Part shown: positions 29,200 to 41,755 of the stretch, piece after piece
How the letters are laid out: each line of letters starts with the position of its first letter
Numbering within the stretch: the stretch's first letter is position 1
From: SAR86 cluster bacterium
GTDB lineage: Bacteria; Pseudomonadota; Gammaproteobacteria; Magnimaribacterales; D2472
Length of the DNA stretch: 64,000 bases
Assembly: GCA_023703655.1 (NCBI GenBank)
Contig: CP097973.1
Coordinates: 1,110,170 to 1,174,169, forward strand
Direction of reading: 5' to 3'
Notes under the pieces: generated by a model
Told to the model about the DNA's origin: nothing
What the model saw: the letters and a program-made list of their open reading frames with translations, nothing else
Database searches by the model: none
Position numbers and translations under genes: made by a program

Positions 29200-30573
29200 A
29201 TGAATAAAAATATTTTCAGAGAATATGACATCCGTGGAAAATATCCTGAAGAAATCAATGAAGACGTTTATTCGATTATTGGCAAAGCTATTGCTGTTAA
29301 GTGTCAAAACGAGAAAGTAAATAATGTTTGCCTGGGTAGAGACGGTCGCTTATCTGGAAAAATTCTTATGGAGGCGCTTGAAAAATCTTTAATCACTGCA
29401 GGAATTAACGTTGAAAATATTGGTCTTACAACAAGCCCTCTTCTCTATTATGCAGCTAAAAAGCAACATTCAAAAAGTGGGATAATGGTGACTGGTAGTC
29501 ACAATCCAAAGAACTACAATGGAATTAAAATGGTAATTAATGATATGCCAGTCTCAGGAGTGGAAGTTCTTTCATTGGTTAAGAAAGAGATTCATTCTAA
29601 AAATCAAGGTAGTATAACTATTAACAATTCTATTGTTGATCAGTATATTGAGGAAGTAGTTGACAGCAAAAAATTTGATCTAAGTAGCTTAAAAATCGTT
29701 GTTGATTGTGGAAATGGTGCGGCAGGCATCATTGCGCCAAAACTTTTTAATGCTTTGGGTTGTAATGTGATTGAAATGTTTTCTGAAGTTGATGGAAATT
29801 TTCCAAATCATCATCCTGATCCGGGTAATCCTAATAACTTAATAGATATTGCCAAAATGGTAGTTTCAGAAAAAGCTGATCTTGGTATGGCATTTGATGG
29901 AGATGGTGACAGACTTGGCCTAATAGATGAAAATGGAAAGTTAATATTTCCTGATAAGATCATGATGCTATTTGCAAGAGATTTATTAAAAAGTTATGAG
30001 GGTGGAAAAGTGATTTTTGATGTTAAGTGTTCTTCAAAACTTACTGAAGTAATTGAGGGAAATGGAGGAGAAGCAATCATGACACCTACAGGTCACTTTC
30101 ATATTAAAAATTCATTAAAAGAAACAATGGCGATGCTTGCAGGAGAAATGAGTGGTCATATCTTCTTCAATGATTATTGGTATGGTTTTGATGATGCTCA
30201 TTATGCAGGCTTCAGATTACTCGAGATTATTAAGAAAAATAACAGGCCTCTATCAAAACTCATAGAAGAATTTCCAAGTACATGCGCGACACCAGAGATC
30301 AATATTGATGTTGAAGATGTTAAAAAGTTTGATGTGGTAAATGAATTTATACAAAAATGTGATTTTCCAGGCTCAAAAATAAATACTATTGATGGAATAA
30401 GAATCGAATATGATGATGGGTGGGCTTTGTTGAGGGCTTCAAATACATCACCAAAACTTGTATTTCGATTTGAGGGAGATAATATTGAAAGCCTTAAAAA
30501 TATAATCTTGCAATTTAAGAATCAGTTTGAGTTAATTTTTCCAAACTTAGAGAAAATTAAATATGAAGAATGA
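29200..30573 (+). CDS. algC: Phosphomannomutase/phosphoglucomutase
   Basis: Interconverts hexose 6- and 1-phosphates for lipopolysaccharide and exopolysaccharide precursors. The start is the ATG at 29200; a TTG three bases earlier is also in frame. The 457-residue protein has FREYDIRG at the N-terminus, the phosphoserine loop VTGSHNPKNYNG (about residues 95-106), the metal site AFDGDGDRLG (about 230), GEMSGHIFF and the C-terminal phosphate site RASNTSPKLVFR. slmA follows with an 11-base overlap, as in the algC-slmA neighbourhood of many gammaproteobacteria, which supports the AlgC name. Confidence 0.92.
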   Translation: MNKNIFREYDIRGKYPEEINEDVYSIIGKAIAVKCQNEKVNNVCLGRDGRLSGKILMEALEKSLITAGINVENIGLTTSPLLYYAAKKQHSKSGIMVTGSHNPKNYNGIKMVINDMPVSGVEVLSLVKKEIHSKNQGSITINNSIVDQYIEEVVDSKKFDLSSLKIVVDCGNGAAGIIAPKLFNALGCNVIEMFSEVDGNFPNHHPDPGNPNNLIDIAKMVVSEKADLGMAFDGDGDRLGLIDENGKLIFPDKIMMLFARDLLKSYEGGKVIFDVKCSSKLTEVIEGNGGEAIMTPTGHFHIKNSLKETMAMLAGEMSGHIFFNDYWYGFDDAHYAGFRLLEIIKKNNRPLSKLIEEFPSTCATPEINIDVEDVKKFDVVNEFIQKCDFPGSKINTIDGIRIEYDDGWALLRASNTSPKLVFRFEGDNIESLKNIILQFKNQFELIFPNLEKIKYEE

Positions 30574-31126
30574 AAGAAAACAAGTTATTTTGCAGACACT
30601 CGCAAAGCTGCTTGAAACAAGGTCTCCATCAAAGGTAACTACTGCATTATTAGCAAAAGAGTCTGGGATTACTGAAGCCGCTCTTTACAGACATTTTCCA
30701 AGCAAGAGACGTATTTTTCTTGAATTATTTAATTTTTGTGATGATTCAATTAGATCAAAAGTTACGGAGTTAAAAAAGACCAAATCTAAAGATATAGAAA
30801 AGGCAAAAACACTATTCTACTTTGTAGTAGTTTTTGTTGAGAAAAATAGAGGCTTTGCAAGGATATTATCAAGAGAAGCATTGGGCCCTGACGAAAAAAA
30901 TGTTATTGATGCAGTAAATCAGTTTTTTAATAGTCTTGAACTATCGTTTAAGCAAATTTTTTCCAATGAAAAGGCCCTTAAAATTCCTAAAAGTTTAGCA
31001 GCTCAAGTTCTTACAACAAATCTTGAAGGAATTATTGCTAGGTTCATTCGGTCTGAGTTTAAAGAGAATCCAAGCTCTTATATTGATAACTACTGGATTG
31101 TGGCATCAAGCTCAATCTCCAGCTAA
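30563..31126 (+). CDS. slmA: TetR-fold nucleoid occlusion factor SlmA
   Basis: DNA-bound inhibitor of FtsZ assembly over the nucleoid. The 187-residue TetR-like protein has the helix-turn-helix KVTTALLAKESGITEAALYRHFPSK (about residues 20-44) ending in the SlmA-like ALYRHF, then SREALGPDEK and a NLEGIIARFIRSEFKENPS segment near the end, as in SlmA. Position after algC is the gammaproteobacterial one. A general TetR regulator is the alternative, made unlikely by context and C-terminal similarity. Confidence 0.85.
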   Translation: MKNERKQVILQTLAKLLETRSPSKVTTALLAKESGITEAALYRHFPSKRRIFLELFNFCDDSIRSKVTELKKTKSKDIEKAKTLFYFVVVFVEKNRGFARILSREALGPDEKNVIDAVNQFFNSLELSFKQIFSNEKALKIPKSLAAQVLTTNLEGIIARFIRSEFKENPSSYIDNYWIVASSSISS

Positions 31127-31145
31127 AGATGTTTAGTTTAAGAAA

Positions 31146-31649
31146 GTGAATATTTTTTTAATCGGGCCAATGGGTGCTGGAAAAACTACTATTGGTAAAT
31201 ATCTTGGACAAAAACTAGCTTATAAATTTCTAGATGTTGACCATGAAATTGAAAAGACAGAAAAAAAAACAATTAATGATATTTTTATAGAAAATGGAGA
31301 ATCAACATTCAGAACTATTGAAAGTAATGTGCTGAGATCTATTGTGAGTAAAGATAATCAGGTTATTGCAACAGGTGGAGGTATAGTTACTAGAAAGGAA
31401 AATATTGATCTAATGGTTGAGAAAGGTAAAATCGTTTATCTCAATTTAAGTATTGAAACTCAATTGATAAGATTAAAAGATGACCATAATAGGCCTCTTT
31501 TAAAAGAATCGACTGATATTAGAACTACTTTGAAGAATCTTAATAAAAAAAGAGGTGCCATTTACCAAAGTATTGCAAATTTTTCAGTATCATCTGAAGG
31601 TGATCATAATAATGTTGTTAATAAAATAATTAATAAACTATCTGAATGA
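31146..31649 (+). CDS. aroK: Shikimate kinase
   Basis: Phosphorylates shikimate in aromatic amino acid synthesis. The 167-residue protein starts with GTG and has the P-loop GPMGAGKTTIGKYL (residues 7-20), the shikimate-binding DVDHEIE, FRTIE, ATGGGIV, and the lid RPLL. It overlaps aroB by four bases, the standard aroK-aroB pair. A second, more divergent kinase of this fold is at 55131-55634; this is the one with all shikimate-binding residues. Confidence 0.95.
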   Translation: MNIFLIGPMGAGKTTIGKYLGQKLAYKFLDVDHEIEKTEKKTINDIFIENGESTFRTIESNVLRSIVSKDNQVIATGGGIVTRKENIDLMVEKGKIVYLNLSIETQLIRLKDDHNRPLLKESTDIRTTLKNLNKKRGAIYQSIANFSVSSEGDHNNVVNKIINKLSE

Positions 31650-32728
31650 AAATAATATCAGTCAAAAGTAAAACACAACCATATGATGTTGTGATTTCAA
31701 AATCTGCTCTCACGAAAAAACATTTACAAAGTGTGATGGCTAAAAGATCAAAGGTGCTTTTGATTACAGATTCTAAAATTCCAAAAAAACATATAATCAA
31801 AGTAAAAAAGATAATTGGTCAGTATAGTGTCTCATTGCATACATACTTGATGAATGCAGGTGAATCATCTAAATCGCAAAAGGTATTTTTTGATATACAA
31901 GATTATTTGCTAAAAAATAGATTTGAAAGAAGTGATCTAATAATTGCATTTGGTGGAGGTGTTGTAGGAGATATGTCTGGCTTTGTTGCAAGCACCTATT
32001 TAAGAGGAATCGATTACTTACAGGTACCCACAACACTCTTGTCGCAAGTTGATTCATCAGTTGGTGGCAAAACAGCTATCAACACAAGACATGGCAAAAA
32101 TCTTATTGGTAGTTTTTATAATCCCTTAAAAGTCATCATTGATCTAAGCTTCCTAGAGACTCTACCTGAAAGAGAATATAAAGCGGGCCTTGCTGAAATT
32201 ATTAAATATGGACTTATCAAAAATAAGAAGCTTCTTGATTATTTGTTTGCGAACGAAATCAAGATTAATGATAAAGCTCTCGATGCTCTTGAGTATATTA
32301 TTTATGAATCTGTGAAAACAAAAGCAAAAATAGTTTCTATGGATGAAAAAGAGAGTGGTGTAAGAGCAATCCTAAATTTTGGCCATACTTTTGGACATGC
32401 CATCGAAGCTCATCACAACTATAAATCATTTTTGCATGGTGAAGCGGTAGCAATTGGTATGTTAATGGCTGCAAAGCTGTCTCAATTCGAGAATCATATT
32501 AGTGAAAAACAATTTAATTTCATTGAAAAATTGCTTAATCAATATAATTTGAATTACAAATTAAAAAAGATGACTTACAAGGATTTCACAAAACATATTA
32601 AGCAAGACAAAAAAGTCAAGAGTGGTAAAGTGAGAATTGTATTATTAAAAAGACTTTCCAATGCTTTTGTGACTGAAGAATTTGGGCAATTAAATTTTTC
32701 TAGAGCAATTAAGCAGCACTTGCAGTAG
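31646..32728 (+). CDS. aroB: 3-dehydroquinate synthase
   Basis: NAD- and metal-dependent second step of the shikimate pathway. The 360-residue protein has IAFGGGVVGDMSGFVASTYLRGIDYLQVPTTLL split over residues 103-135, then DSSVGGKTAIN, the metal Glu region AGLAEIIKYG, and LNFGHTFGHAIE with metal His residues. Its last 20 bases overlap the end of the convergent gltB. In Pseudomonas aroKB is followed by gltB, gltD and hemE on the same strand; here gltB is reversed. Confidence 0.95.
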   Translation: MKIISVKSKTQPYDVVISKSALTKKHLQSVMAKRSKVLLITDSKIPKKHIIKVKKIIGQYSVSLHTYLMNAGESSKSQKVFFDIQDYLLKNRFERSDLIIAFGGGVVGDMSGFVASTYLRGIDYLQVPTTLLSQVDSSVGGKTAINTRHGKNLIGSFYNPLKVIIDLSFLETLPEREYKAGLAEIIKYGLIKNKKLLDYLFANEIKINDKALDALEYIIYESVKTKAKIVSMDEKESGVRAILNFGHTFGHAIEAHHNYKSFLHGEAVAIGMLMAAKLSQFENHISEKQFNFIEKLLNQYNLNYKLKKMTYKDFTKHIKQDKKVKSGKVRIVLLKRLSNAFVTEEFGQLNFSRAIKQHLQ

Positions 32729-35700
32729 TAGCTTTTAAAAGATCATTAACGCTCAGCGCTTTTGGTGAAATCAACCAGAAAAGAGGTTCATAACTTTCAA
32801 AGTCTTCAATGATAGCTTTGCTTCTTGGGCTATTTGTAAATTTATGATGCTTAATTATTTGATCTTTCAGATGCTGTCTGTGTCCATTCATGTCCTCGCC
32901 AATAATCCTTTCTAGATTTATTAATTCTCTATTACATTTGTCAAAAAATGTTTTGTCTATATCAAGCACATATGCGAAACCACCCGTCATGCCTGCTCCA
33001 AAATTTGAACCAACCTTACCTAGCACAGTCACATGGCCACCTGTCATGTATTCACAACAATGATCTCCAGCACCCTCAATAACTGAGGTAGCACCAGAGT
33101 TTCTTACTGCAAACCGCTCACCAACAGTGCCTGAAACAAATAATTCACCACCGGTCGCTCCATAAAGGGCTGTATTGCCAACGAGAACAATTGGCTCAGA
33201 TTGATTAGCATAGTCAGCACTATTTTTAATAATGATTCTTCCACCACTCATTCCTTTGCCAACATAGTCATTAGCATCCCCATTTAAAATTATATCCAGA
33301 CCTTTTGAATTCCAAACACCTAAACTCTGTCCAGCATTGCCTATGAGCTTAATAGTTTGTGTTTGTTTTAGACCTTTTGCACCATACATCTTTGCAATAT
33401 ATCCTGATATTGGAGCACCTACAGATCTATCACGATTTGTAATTTTTAAAGCAATTTCATTTGGTATTTCTTGATCAATTGAGCGTTTAAATTTCTTAAG
33501 AATCTTTTTCGATAAGTCTCCTTTATCCCATGGATTATTAAATTTGACATTGCAGAAGTGGGATGATTTAGATTTATTATCGGTTTGAAGAAGTGGGCTT
33601 AAATCAATATCAGAATTGTTCATTGAGGACACATCTTCAAGTAATTCTGTTTTGCCAATAATATTTTCTAATTTTTTATATCCCAGTTCAGCTAGGATAA
33701 TTCTGACGTCATCAGCTATGAATTTAAAGTAGTTTTTTACTCTTTCTTTCTCACCAACAAAATGGTTATCAATTATGTCTTTTCTTTGAGTTGCAACACC
33801 GGTAGCGCAGTTATTTAGGTGACAAATACGTAAATATTTACAACCCATAGCAATCATTGGGCCTGTACCAAATCCAAATGACTCGGCACCTAGAATTGCA
33901 GCCTTCACAACATCTAAACCAGTTTTTAAACCTCCATCTGTTTGAACTCTGACTTGATTTCTAAGTCCTGCACTTCTCAAAGCCTGATGTGTTTCTGCAA
34001 GACCAAGCTCCCAAGGTGAGCCAGCAAATCTAATTGATGATAGTGGACTTGCTCCCGTACCTCCATCATGACCAGATATTGTAATTAAGTCTGCGTAAGC
34101 TTTTGCGACTCCGCATGCAATGGTACCTACACCAGGTTCTGCAACAAGTTTCACCGATACCAAAGCATTTGGGTTTACTTGTTTAAGATCAAAAATTAGT
34201 TGTGCAAGATCTTCAATAGAATAGATATCGTGATGAGGGGGAGGTGAAATAAGAGTAATGCCCGGAGTCGAAAATCTTAATTTTGCAATCAAGTCATTTA
34301 CCTTGCCTCCAGGTAACTGACCTCCTTCACCAGGTTTTGCGCCTTGAGCAATTTTAATTTGAAGTACTTCGGCATTTACTAAATAGGAGGGAGTTACGCC
34401 AAATCTGCCTGATGCAACTTGCTTTATCTTAGACATTTTTATTGTGTTATGTCTATTTGAATCCTCACCACCCTCACCTGAATTAGATCTTGCTCCCAAT
34501 TCGTTCATAGCCTCTGCTAGTGTCTCATGTGCAACTGGTGATAATGCTCCTAGGCTCATACCTGCAGAATCAAAACGCTTTAGTATATTTTTAGCTGATT
34601 CAACTTTGCTCAAATCAATGGGCTTTAAACTTGATCTAATTTTGAGATGATCTCTTAAAGATGAAGATGGACGATTATTTACATGATGTGAATATCTATC
34701 AAATTCCTCCCTGGAAGAAGTCTTAACTGCTCGTTGAAGTGTTTCTACAACATCTGGATTATAACTGTGATATTCTCCTCCATGAACAAACTTCAGAAGC
34801 CCCCCAGGATTTATATCTGAAAGATTGGACGTCGCATATTCCATCAATTTTTTGTCCTGTTTTTTGAGCAGTTTAAAAGTTTTACCTTCAATTCGGCTCA
34901 CAGTATTTGTAAAACACAAATCTACAACCTCTGAACTAATACCCACAATTTCATGAAGTTGTGAACCTCTATAACTCGAAATTGTAGATATCCCGATCTT
35001 TGAAATTATTTTTAGAAGTCCTTTGTTTATACCTTTCCGATATTTCGCACAATTACCCGTTGGGCTTCCAGAAATCTCACCTCTTTTTGTTAAGTCTAAA
35101 ATAATTTGAAATGCTAGCCATGGATATACAGCAGTCGCACCAAAACTTAAGAGACAAGCAATCGAGTGAGTATCTCTTGCAGATGCAGAGCTCACAAGGA
35201 TGTTTGCATCAGATCTTAATCCACTTTTAACAAGGTTTTGGTGAATATATCCAGTTGCAAGCAATGCGTTGATGCTCAGTTCACCTTCGTTAGGCAAGTC
35301 TTCATTTAATTGGATAATTGAGTAACCATTTTTGACTGCTTTCTCAACTTCATCCCCTAATCTAATGATAGCCTTCTTTAGGCTCATTGATTGGTCGTAG
35401 GCTAGATTAAATTCTTTAATTTTAAAAAGCTTATTTTTTCTTAAAGTAATTAGTTTCTTATGTGATAAAACTGGTGAAGTCGTTACGATTCTTCTCGCAT
35501 GCTCCTCTGTTTCCTCAAAGATATTTAATTCAGGTCCAAAACAAGTCTCAAGTGACATTACAGAACTTTCTCTTAATGAATCGATTGGTGGATTAGTTAC
35601 TTGCGCAAACTGTTGTCTAAAATAATCATAAATCTGGCGTGGCATCTTACTCAATGCTGCGAGCGCTGTGTCATCACCCATTGAACCAGTTCCTTCGTTT

Positions 35701-37146
35701 GATTCAACTGCCAGAGGTTTAATAATGCTATCTTTCTCCTCTGAGTAGAGCATAAAATATTTTGAAGCCTTTAATAATCTTTCTTTTGTAATAGATTTAA
35801 TAACAGGTCCATCGAACTCAAAAAAACTAGACTCTAAATAATGAGCTGAACTTTTCAGCCACTTTCTGTATGGTTTTGATAGTTTGAGTTTTTCGTCTAT
35901 CTCACTTTGGTTAATTAGTTCGCCTGTTTCTGTATCTATAGCAAAGATCCCACCAGCTGATATTCTGCCTTTGGAGAGTATATTTGTTTCTTTTGTTGGA
36001 TTAATGCCTATCTCTGAACCAACTGTAACGATGCCGTCTTTATCAATCTGGAATCTTGATGGTCTTAATCCATTCCGATCAAGCAAACATATAGCAAGCC
36101 TGCCATCACTAAGAACAATCCCTGCAGGCCCGTCCCATGCTTCCATGTGCATAGAGTTATATTCATGAAATGCCTTTAAGTCCTGATCAATGCTATGCAC
36201 ATTTTGCCATGCGGGAGGCAATACCATTCTCAAGGCTCTAAACAGATCGATGCCACCCTTATTTAGCAATTCAATCATATTATCAAGCGCGGAAGAATCT
36301 GATCCAGTTTCGTTCACTAAATCTTTGAATTTGTTGATCTTTGGTATTAATGGAGACGAAAATTTAGATTGTCTCGCCCTAGCCCAATTTCGATTACCTC
36401 TAATTGCATTGATCTCACCATTATGTGCTAATAATCTGAATGGTTGAGCTAAATGCCATTTAGGTAGTGTGTTAGTCGAAAACCTTTGATGAAACAGACA
36501 TATCTTTGCTTCAAAGTTAGGCTTTGCAATATCAATATAAAATTGATCAATTGCGTTTGGCAACATCAGGCCTTTATAGATAATTGTTTGACTAGACATG
36601 CTACAAATATAAAAGTCTTCTTCAATACAAAATTTTTCTTCAATAAATTTTCTTGCTTGATAAAGGCAGGCCTCGAACTTATTACGATTTAAATCTTTAT
36701 CTATAGAGGTAATAAAGATTTGAGAAATATTTGGTAAACTTTTCCTTGAAATCTTGCCTAATACAGATCTGTTTATTGGCACTTTCCTTGTAGCAAATAA
36801 TTCTAAGTCTTCATCATTAAAAATTTTATTTATTTGATTTAAATAAGCCTCTAATTTTTTACTGTGAAAAATCATTGCAACAGCAAAGTGGTTTGGTGTT
36901 GATATATTTTGCTCTTGTTTAAGTGTTGATTTAAAAAAGTTATGATTCAGATCAAAAAGTAATCCACAACCATCGCCAGTTTTTTTTATCTGATCCAATC
37001 GCACCGCGATGAGTCATGCTTGTTAATCCTTCGATAGCATTGTTTACGATTGATCGACTTCTGATTCCATCTTTTTGAGCAATAAGCCCAAAACCACAAT
37101 TATCTTTTTCAAAATTTGGATCAAAAAGTTTAGTTTTTATCATCAT
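32709..37146 (-). CDS. gltB: Glutamate synthase large subunit, frameshifted near the N-terminus
   Basis: NADPH-dependent ferredoxin-like GOGAT alpha subunit, converting glutamine and 2-oxoglutarate to two glutamates. The main open frame is 32709-37004 (1,431 residues). The first 48 residues are in another frame from the ATG at 37146, carrying the glutaminase nucleophile in EKDNCGFGL after a 16-residue propeptide, then MTHRGAIGSDK. A run of eight T (36980-36987; A on the gene strand) should hold seven: then KKTGDGCGLLF joins the frames. Downstream are HQRFSTNT, the FMN domain (GGTGASPLSS), the 3Fe-4S cysteines in CKYLRICHLNNC, and the C-terminal beta-helix. Repaired length is about 1,478, normal. 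The orientation is reversed relative to its neighbours aroB and gltD. Confidence 0.93.
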
Positions 37147-37184
37147 AAAATTTAGATCTTGATTAACAAGGGAGTAGATAATAA

Positions 37185-38882
<1,698 letters not shown>

Positions 38883-38887
38883 ATCAA

Positions 38888-39925
38888 ATGTATCATTCTC
38901 TTTTTTTGAGAGCGCTTCAAAAAAATAAATTAGAGACTCCCCCAATATGGTTGATGCGTCAAGCAGGAAGATATTTACCAGAGTATCAATTAATAAGAAG
39001 AAGGTTTGAAGACTTCCTAGATATGTGTAAACATCCTGAAATTTGTGCTGAATTAGTAATGCAACCAATCCAAAGATATGATCTGGATGCCGCAATTTTA
39101 TTCTCAGACATATTAACTATTCCAGACGCATTTGATCTTGGACTCAAATTTTATGAGGGGGAAGGTCCAGTATTTGAAAGACCAATTAACACAGTCAATG
39201 ACATATCGTCTCTATGTGAATTTGATGAAGGTAAGCTCAGTTATGTCTATAGAGCGGTTGAGATTACAAAAGAGAATCTTAGCTCAACTATTCCTTTAAT
39301 TGGATTTTGTGGCAGTCCATGGACGCTTGTAGCTTACTCAATCCAAGGAGGATCATCGAAAGATTTCAAAAAAACTAAAGATTTTATTAGTATGCATCCT
39401 AGCGAAGTAAAGCAGTTACTTGAGAAAATTACATCAGCATGTTTTTTATACTTAAAGGAACAAGTCAAAAGCGGTATAGATGCAATACAAATTTTTGACT
39501 CCTGGGCGGATTTGTTAGATGTAAATCAATTCAATGAATTCTCCCTAAAGTTTACTAAAGATTTAGTGCGTATGCTCAAAGCCGATGATGTTACAAATAA
39601 TGTACCAATTATATATTGTTTGAGAAAGCGCCTCCAATAGATGTTGCAAAAATACCATTTGACGGACTTGCATGCGTGAGTTTGCACCATAGTAATTCCC
39701 TGAATGAAGCAAAAAAACAAATTACACGATAAGTTTGCAATTCAAGGTAATTTAGATCCAAAGGTTTTAACGCTAACGGAAAAAGAAATTACTAAAGAAA
39801 CTGAAATGATATTAGATACAATGGTAGATTATCCAGGATTTATATTTAATTTGGGGCATGGAATTACACCAAATATTCATCCAGATAAGATACAAGTGAT
39901 GATTGATACTATACGTAATCCTTAA
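38888..39925 (+). CDS. hemE: Uroporphyrinogen decarboxylase, interrupted by two compensating frameshifts
   Basis: Decarboxylates uroporphyrinogen III to coproporphyrinogen in haem synthesis. The first frame (38888 to about 39618) has MRQAGRYLPEY, LFSDILTIPDA and GFCGSPWTLVAY. It ends in a stop at 39638. The middle part continues in another frame (FEKAPPIDVAKIPFDGLACVSLHHSN), and the last part returns to the first frame (FAIQGNLDPKVL, FNLGHGITPN). One base is missing near 39612-39621 and one A too many lies in the seven-A run at 39711-39717. With both repaired the distance from VPII to QGN matches the family and the length is about 345 residues. An essential gene with two opposite shifts suggests read errors. 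Confidence 0.9.
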
Positions 39926-39927
39926 GT

Positions 39928-40375
39928 TTAAAAATTTTGATCTATAAGCAAATGTGAGCTGCAATCACCCATTAAGTCAACAAACATTACTCTCTTTGAA
40001 AAATGCCATTTCCCATCCTCTTTTTTCAAATGTGTCGTGATATCGACCAGCGATAATTGGTTGTAAGGGAAAATCTTGGGTTGCTTGAATGACTGAATAA
40101 TAAGACCTTGAGTCCGCAGATCCTGCGTTAGAGTCTATATTTACAATAATGTTTGTTGTAATGTGCTTTGTGCAAGGTGTTCCAGTTTCTTCATATATTC
40201 GACAAGAGTCCTCATACATTTTTAATATATTTTCTTTTCCTTTCACGGTGCTATCAGTTGCCGGAGCATAAATTTCTCCTCTAACAAAAATCTCAGCAAC
40301 TGAATCTAAGTTTCCTAGATCTAATTGCTCCGCATATGCAAATATCAAATTCTTTATTTCCTGTATATCATTCAT
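39928..40375 (-). CDS. SnoaL-like (NTF2-fold) protein, frameshifted near the C-terminus
   Basis: NTF2-fold protein of the SnoaL-like type found beside SDR and steroid- or aromatic-degradation genes. The open frame 39977-40375 gives 132 residues but ends abruptly in WEMAFFKESNVC. In the run of six T at 40021-40026, removing one base restores FEKEDGKWHFSKRV, then MFVDLMGDCSSHL, the normal family ending, with a stop at 39928. That is three bases past the hemE stop, which it faces. The N-terminus (EIKNLIFAYAEQLDLGNLDSVAEIF) is typical. It follows the SDR gene by three bases. Substrate unknown. Confidence 0.8.
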
Positions 40376-40378
40376 TAT

Positions 40379-41242
40379 TTACTGCTCCTCTAAATCATTT
40401 GGAAAGTCTGCGCTTAAAGTAAGAGATTCATAACTCTCTAAATCAGCTCTTAATTCCTCAAGTCTTTCTTTATATGTGGTTAAGACACCTGCACCAAGCA
40501 ATAACTTATTTGGGGGGTTATCATCTCTTGTTAATGTAAAGATAATTTTTGCTGCTCTTTTAGGATCACCGGGCTGCTTACCATCGATTTGACTTATCAT
40601 ATTTATCCTACTGCCTACATGCTCATCATAATCACTAATATTAATCTTTGATTTTTTCATTGAACGACCTGACCAATCAGTGCGAAAAGCTCCGGGTTGA
40701 ACTGATGTAACCGAAATATTCAGTGGTCTAACCTCTTTGTCTAGCGCCTCCATAAGACCCTCCAAAGCAAATTTTGAAGCACTGTAGTACCCTGTGCCGG
40801 GATTTGCCATTAATCCAGCCTGAGATGAGTTGTTAATAATGCGTCCAAATTTTTTATGTCTCATATGTGGCAAAACTTTCTTGGTCAGCTCAAGCGCACC
40901 AAAAAAATTTGTTTCAAAAAGATTTTTTACTTCTTGGGATTCCCCTTCTTCAATAGCGGATAAATAACCATACCCTGCGTTATTAACTAAGACATCAATT
41001 TTTTCAAAATTTTTAATCATTGTGTCCACACATTTCTGAATCTGACTGGCATCAGTTACATCCAAACTTAAAGGTATTGATGTGGATGGATATTGTTTAC
41101 ATATATCTGCAATGTCATCAATATTTCTTGAAGTAACACCCACAATATCACCGGCCTCAAGAGCTGAAAGAGCAATTTCTCTCCCAAATCCAGTTGAACA
41201 ACCTGATATTAACCAAACAAAAGGTTTATTGTATTCTGGCAT
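40379..41242 (-). CDS. Short-chain dehydrogenase/reductase
   Basis: NAD(P)-dependent oxidoreductase of the classical SDR type. The start is placed at the ATG at 41242 (287 residues), because the upstream in-frame ATG lies inside the preceding gene. The cofactor motif is ISGCSTGFGREIA (about residues 11-23), then NNAGYG, the catalytic Ser in NNSSQAG and YYSASKFALEG (YxxxK, about residue 155). The sequence resembles the 'oxidoreductase' SDR subgroup with a GAGVLTTY C-terminus. The operon is tesB, DUF1214-like, SDR, SnoaL-like. Substrate unknown. Confidence 0.88.
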   Translation of the reverse strand: MPEYNKPFVWLISGCSTGFGREIALSALEAGDIVGVTSRNIDDIADICKQYPSTSIPLSLDVTDASQIQKCVDTMIKNFEKIDVLVNNAGYGYLSAIEEGESQEVKNLFETNFFGALELTKKVLPHMRHKKFGRIINNSSQAGLMANPGTGYYSASKFALEGLMEALDKEVRPLNISVTSVQPGAFRTDWSGRSMKKSKINISDYDEHVGSRINMISQIDGKQPGDPKRAAKIIFTLTRDDNPPNKLLLGAGVLTTYKERLEELRADLESYESLTLSADFPNDLEEQ

Positions 41243-41493
41243 CCTACTCTTCAATTCTCCATGCATAGCTTTGAGCTCTAATCTTTAGTTGCTCTTCACG
41301 TTCTACAGTGGAAATATATTGCTCTTCTGAAAGATTTTTTTTTGCATCCTCTATCAATAATAATTGCGATTTTACATATAAATCTTTTCCAACCACTTCA
41401 TTTGGAAATCCAGACCATCTCAAAGTTAAAATTCCCTCACTCAATCCAGATGGATCTAACCAATTATGAACACCAGGATCTTTTTGACTAAGA
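41232..41493. repeat. 262-bp tandem duplication, left copy
   Basis: Identical by eye to 41494-41755, directly adjacent. It contains the last part of the DUF1214-like gene and the first four codons of the SDR gene. Bases flanking the unit do not match, so there is no microhomology at the junction. This is the pattern expected when two contigs with a 262-bp overlap are joined without merging, though a recent real duplication cannot be excluded. Confidence 0.9.
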
Positions 41494-41504
41494 TATTCTG
41501 GCAT
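41244..41504 (-). pseudogene. Chimeric fragment: SDR start codons fused to DUF1214-like tail
   Basis: Produced by the 262-bp duplication. Four SDR codons (MPEY) run in frame into the last part of the DUF1214-like protein (LSQKDPGVHNW to the WRIEE end). An ATG 24 bases further upstream would add eight residues. No independent function is suggested; it exists only if the duplication is real. Confidence 0.7.
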
Positions 41505-41755
41505 CCTACTCTTCAATTCTCCATGCATAGCTTTGAGCTCTAATCTTTAGTTGCTCTTCACGTTCTACAGTGGAAATATATTGCTCTTCTGAAAGATTTT
41601 TTTTTGCATCCTCTATCAATAATAATTGCGATTTTACATATAAATCTTTTCCAACCACTTCATTTGGAAATCCAGACCATCTCAAAGTTAAAATTCCCTC
41701 ACTCAATCCAGATGGATCTAACCAATTATGAACACCAGGATCTTTTTGACTAAGA
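41494..41755. repeat. 262-bp tandem duplication, right copy
   Basis: Second copy of the unit at 41232-41493. It contains the authentic end and stop (41506) of the DUF1214-like gene and a copy of the SDR start. Junction between copies is at 41493/41494. Confidence 0.9.
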
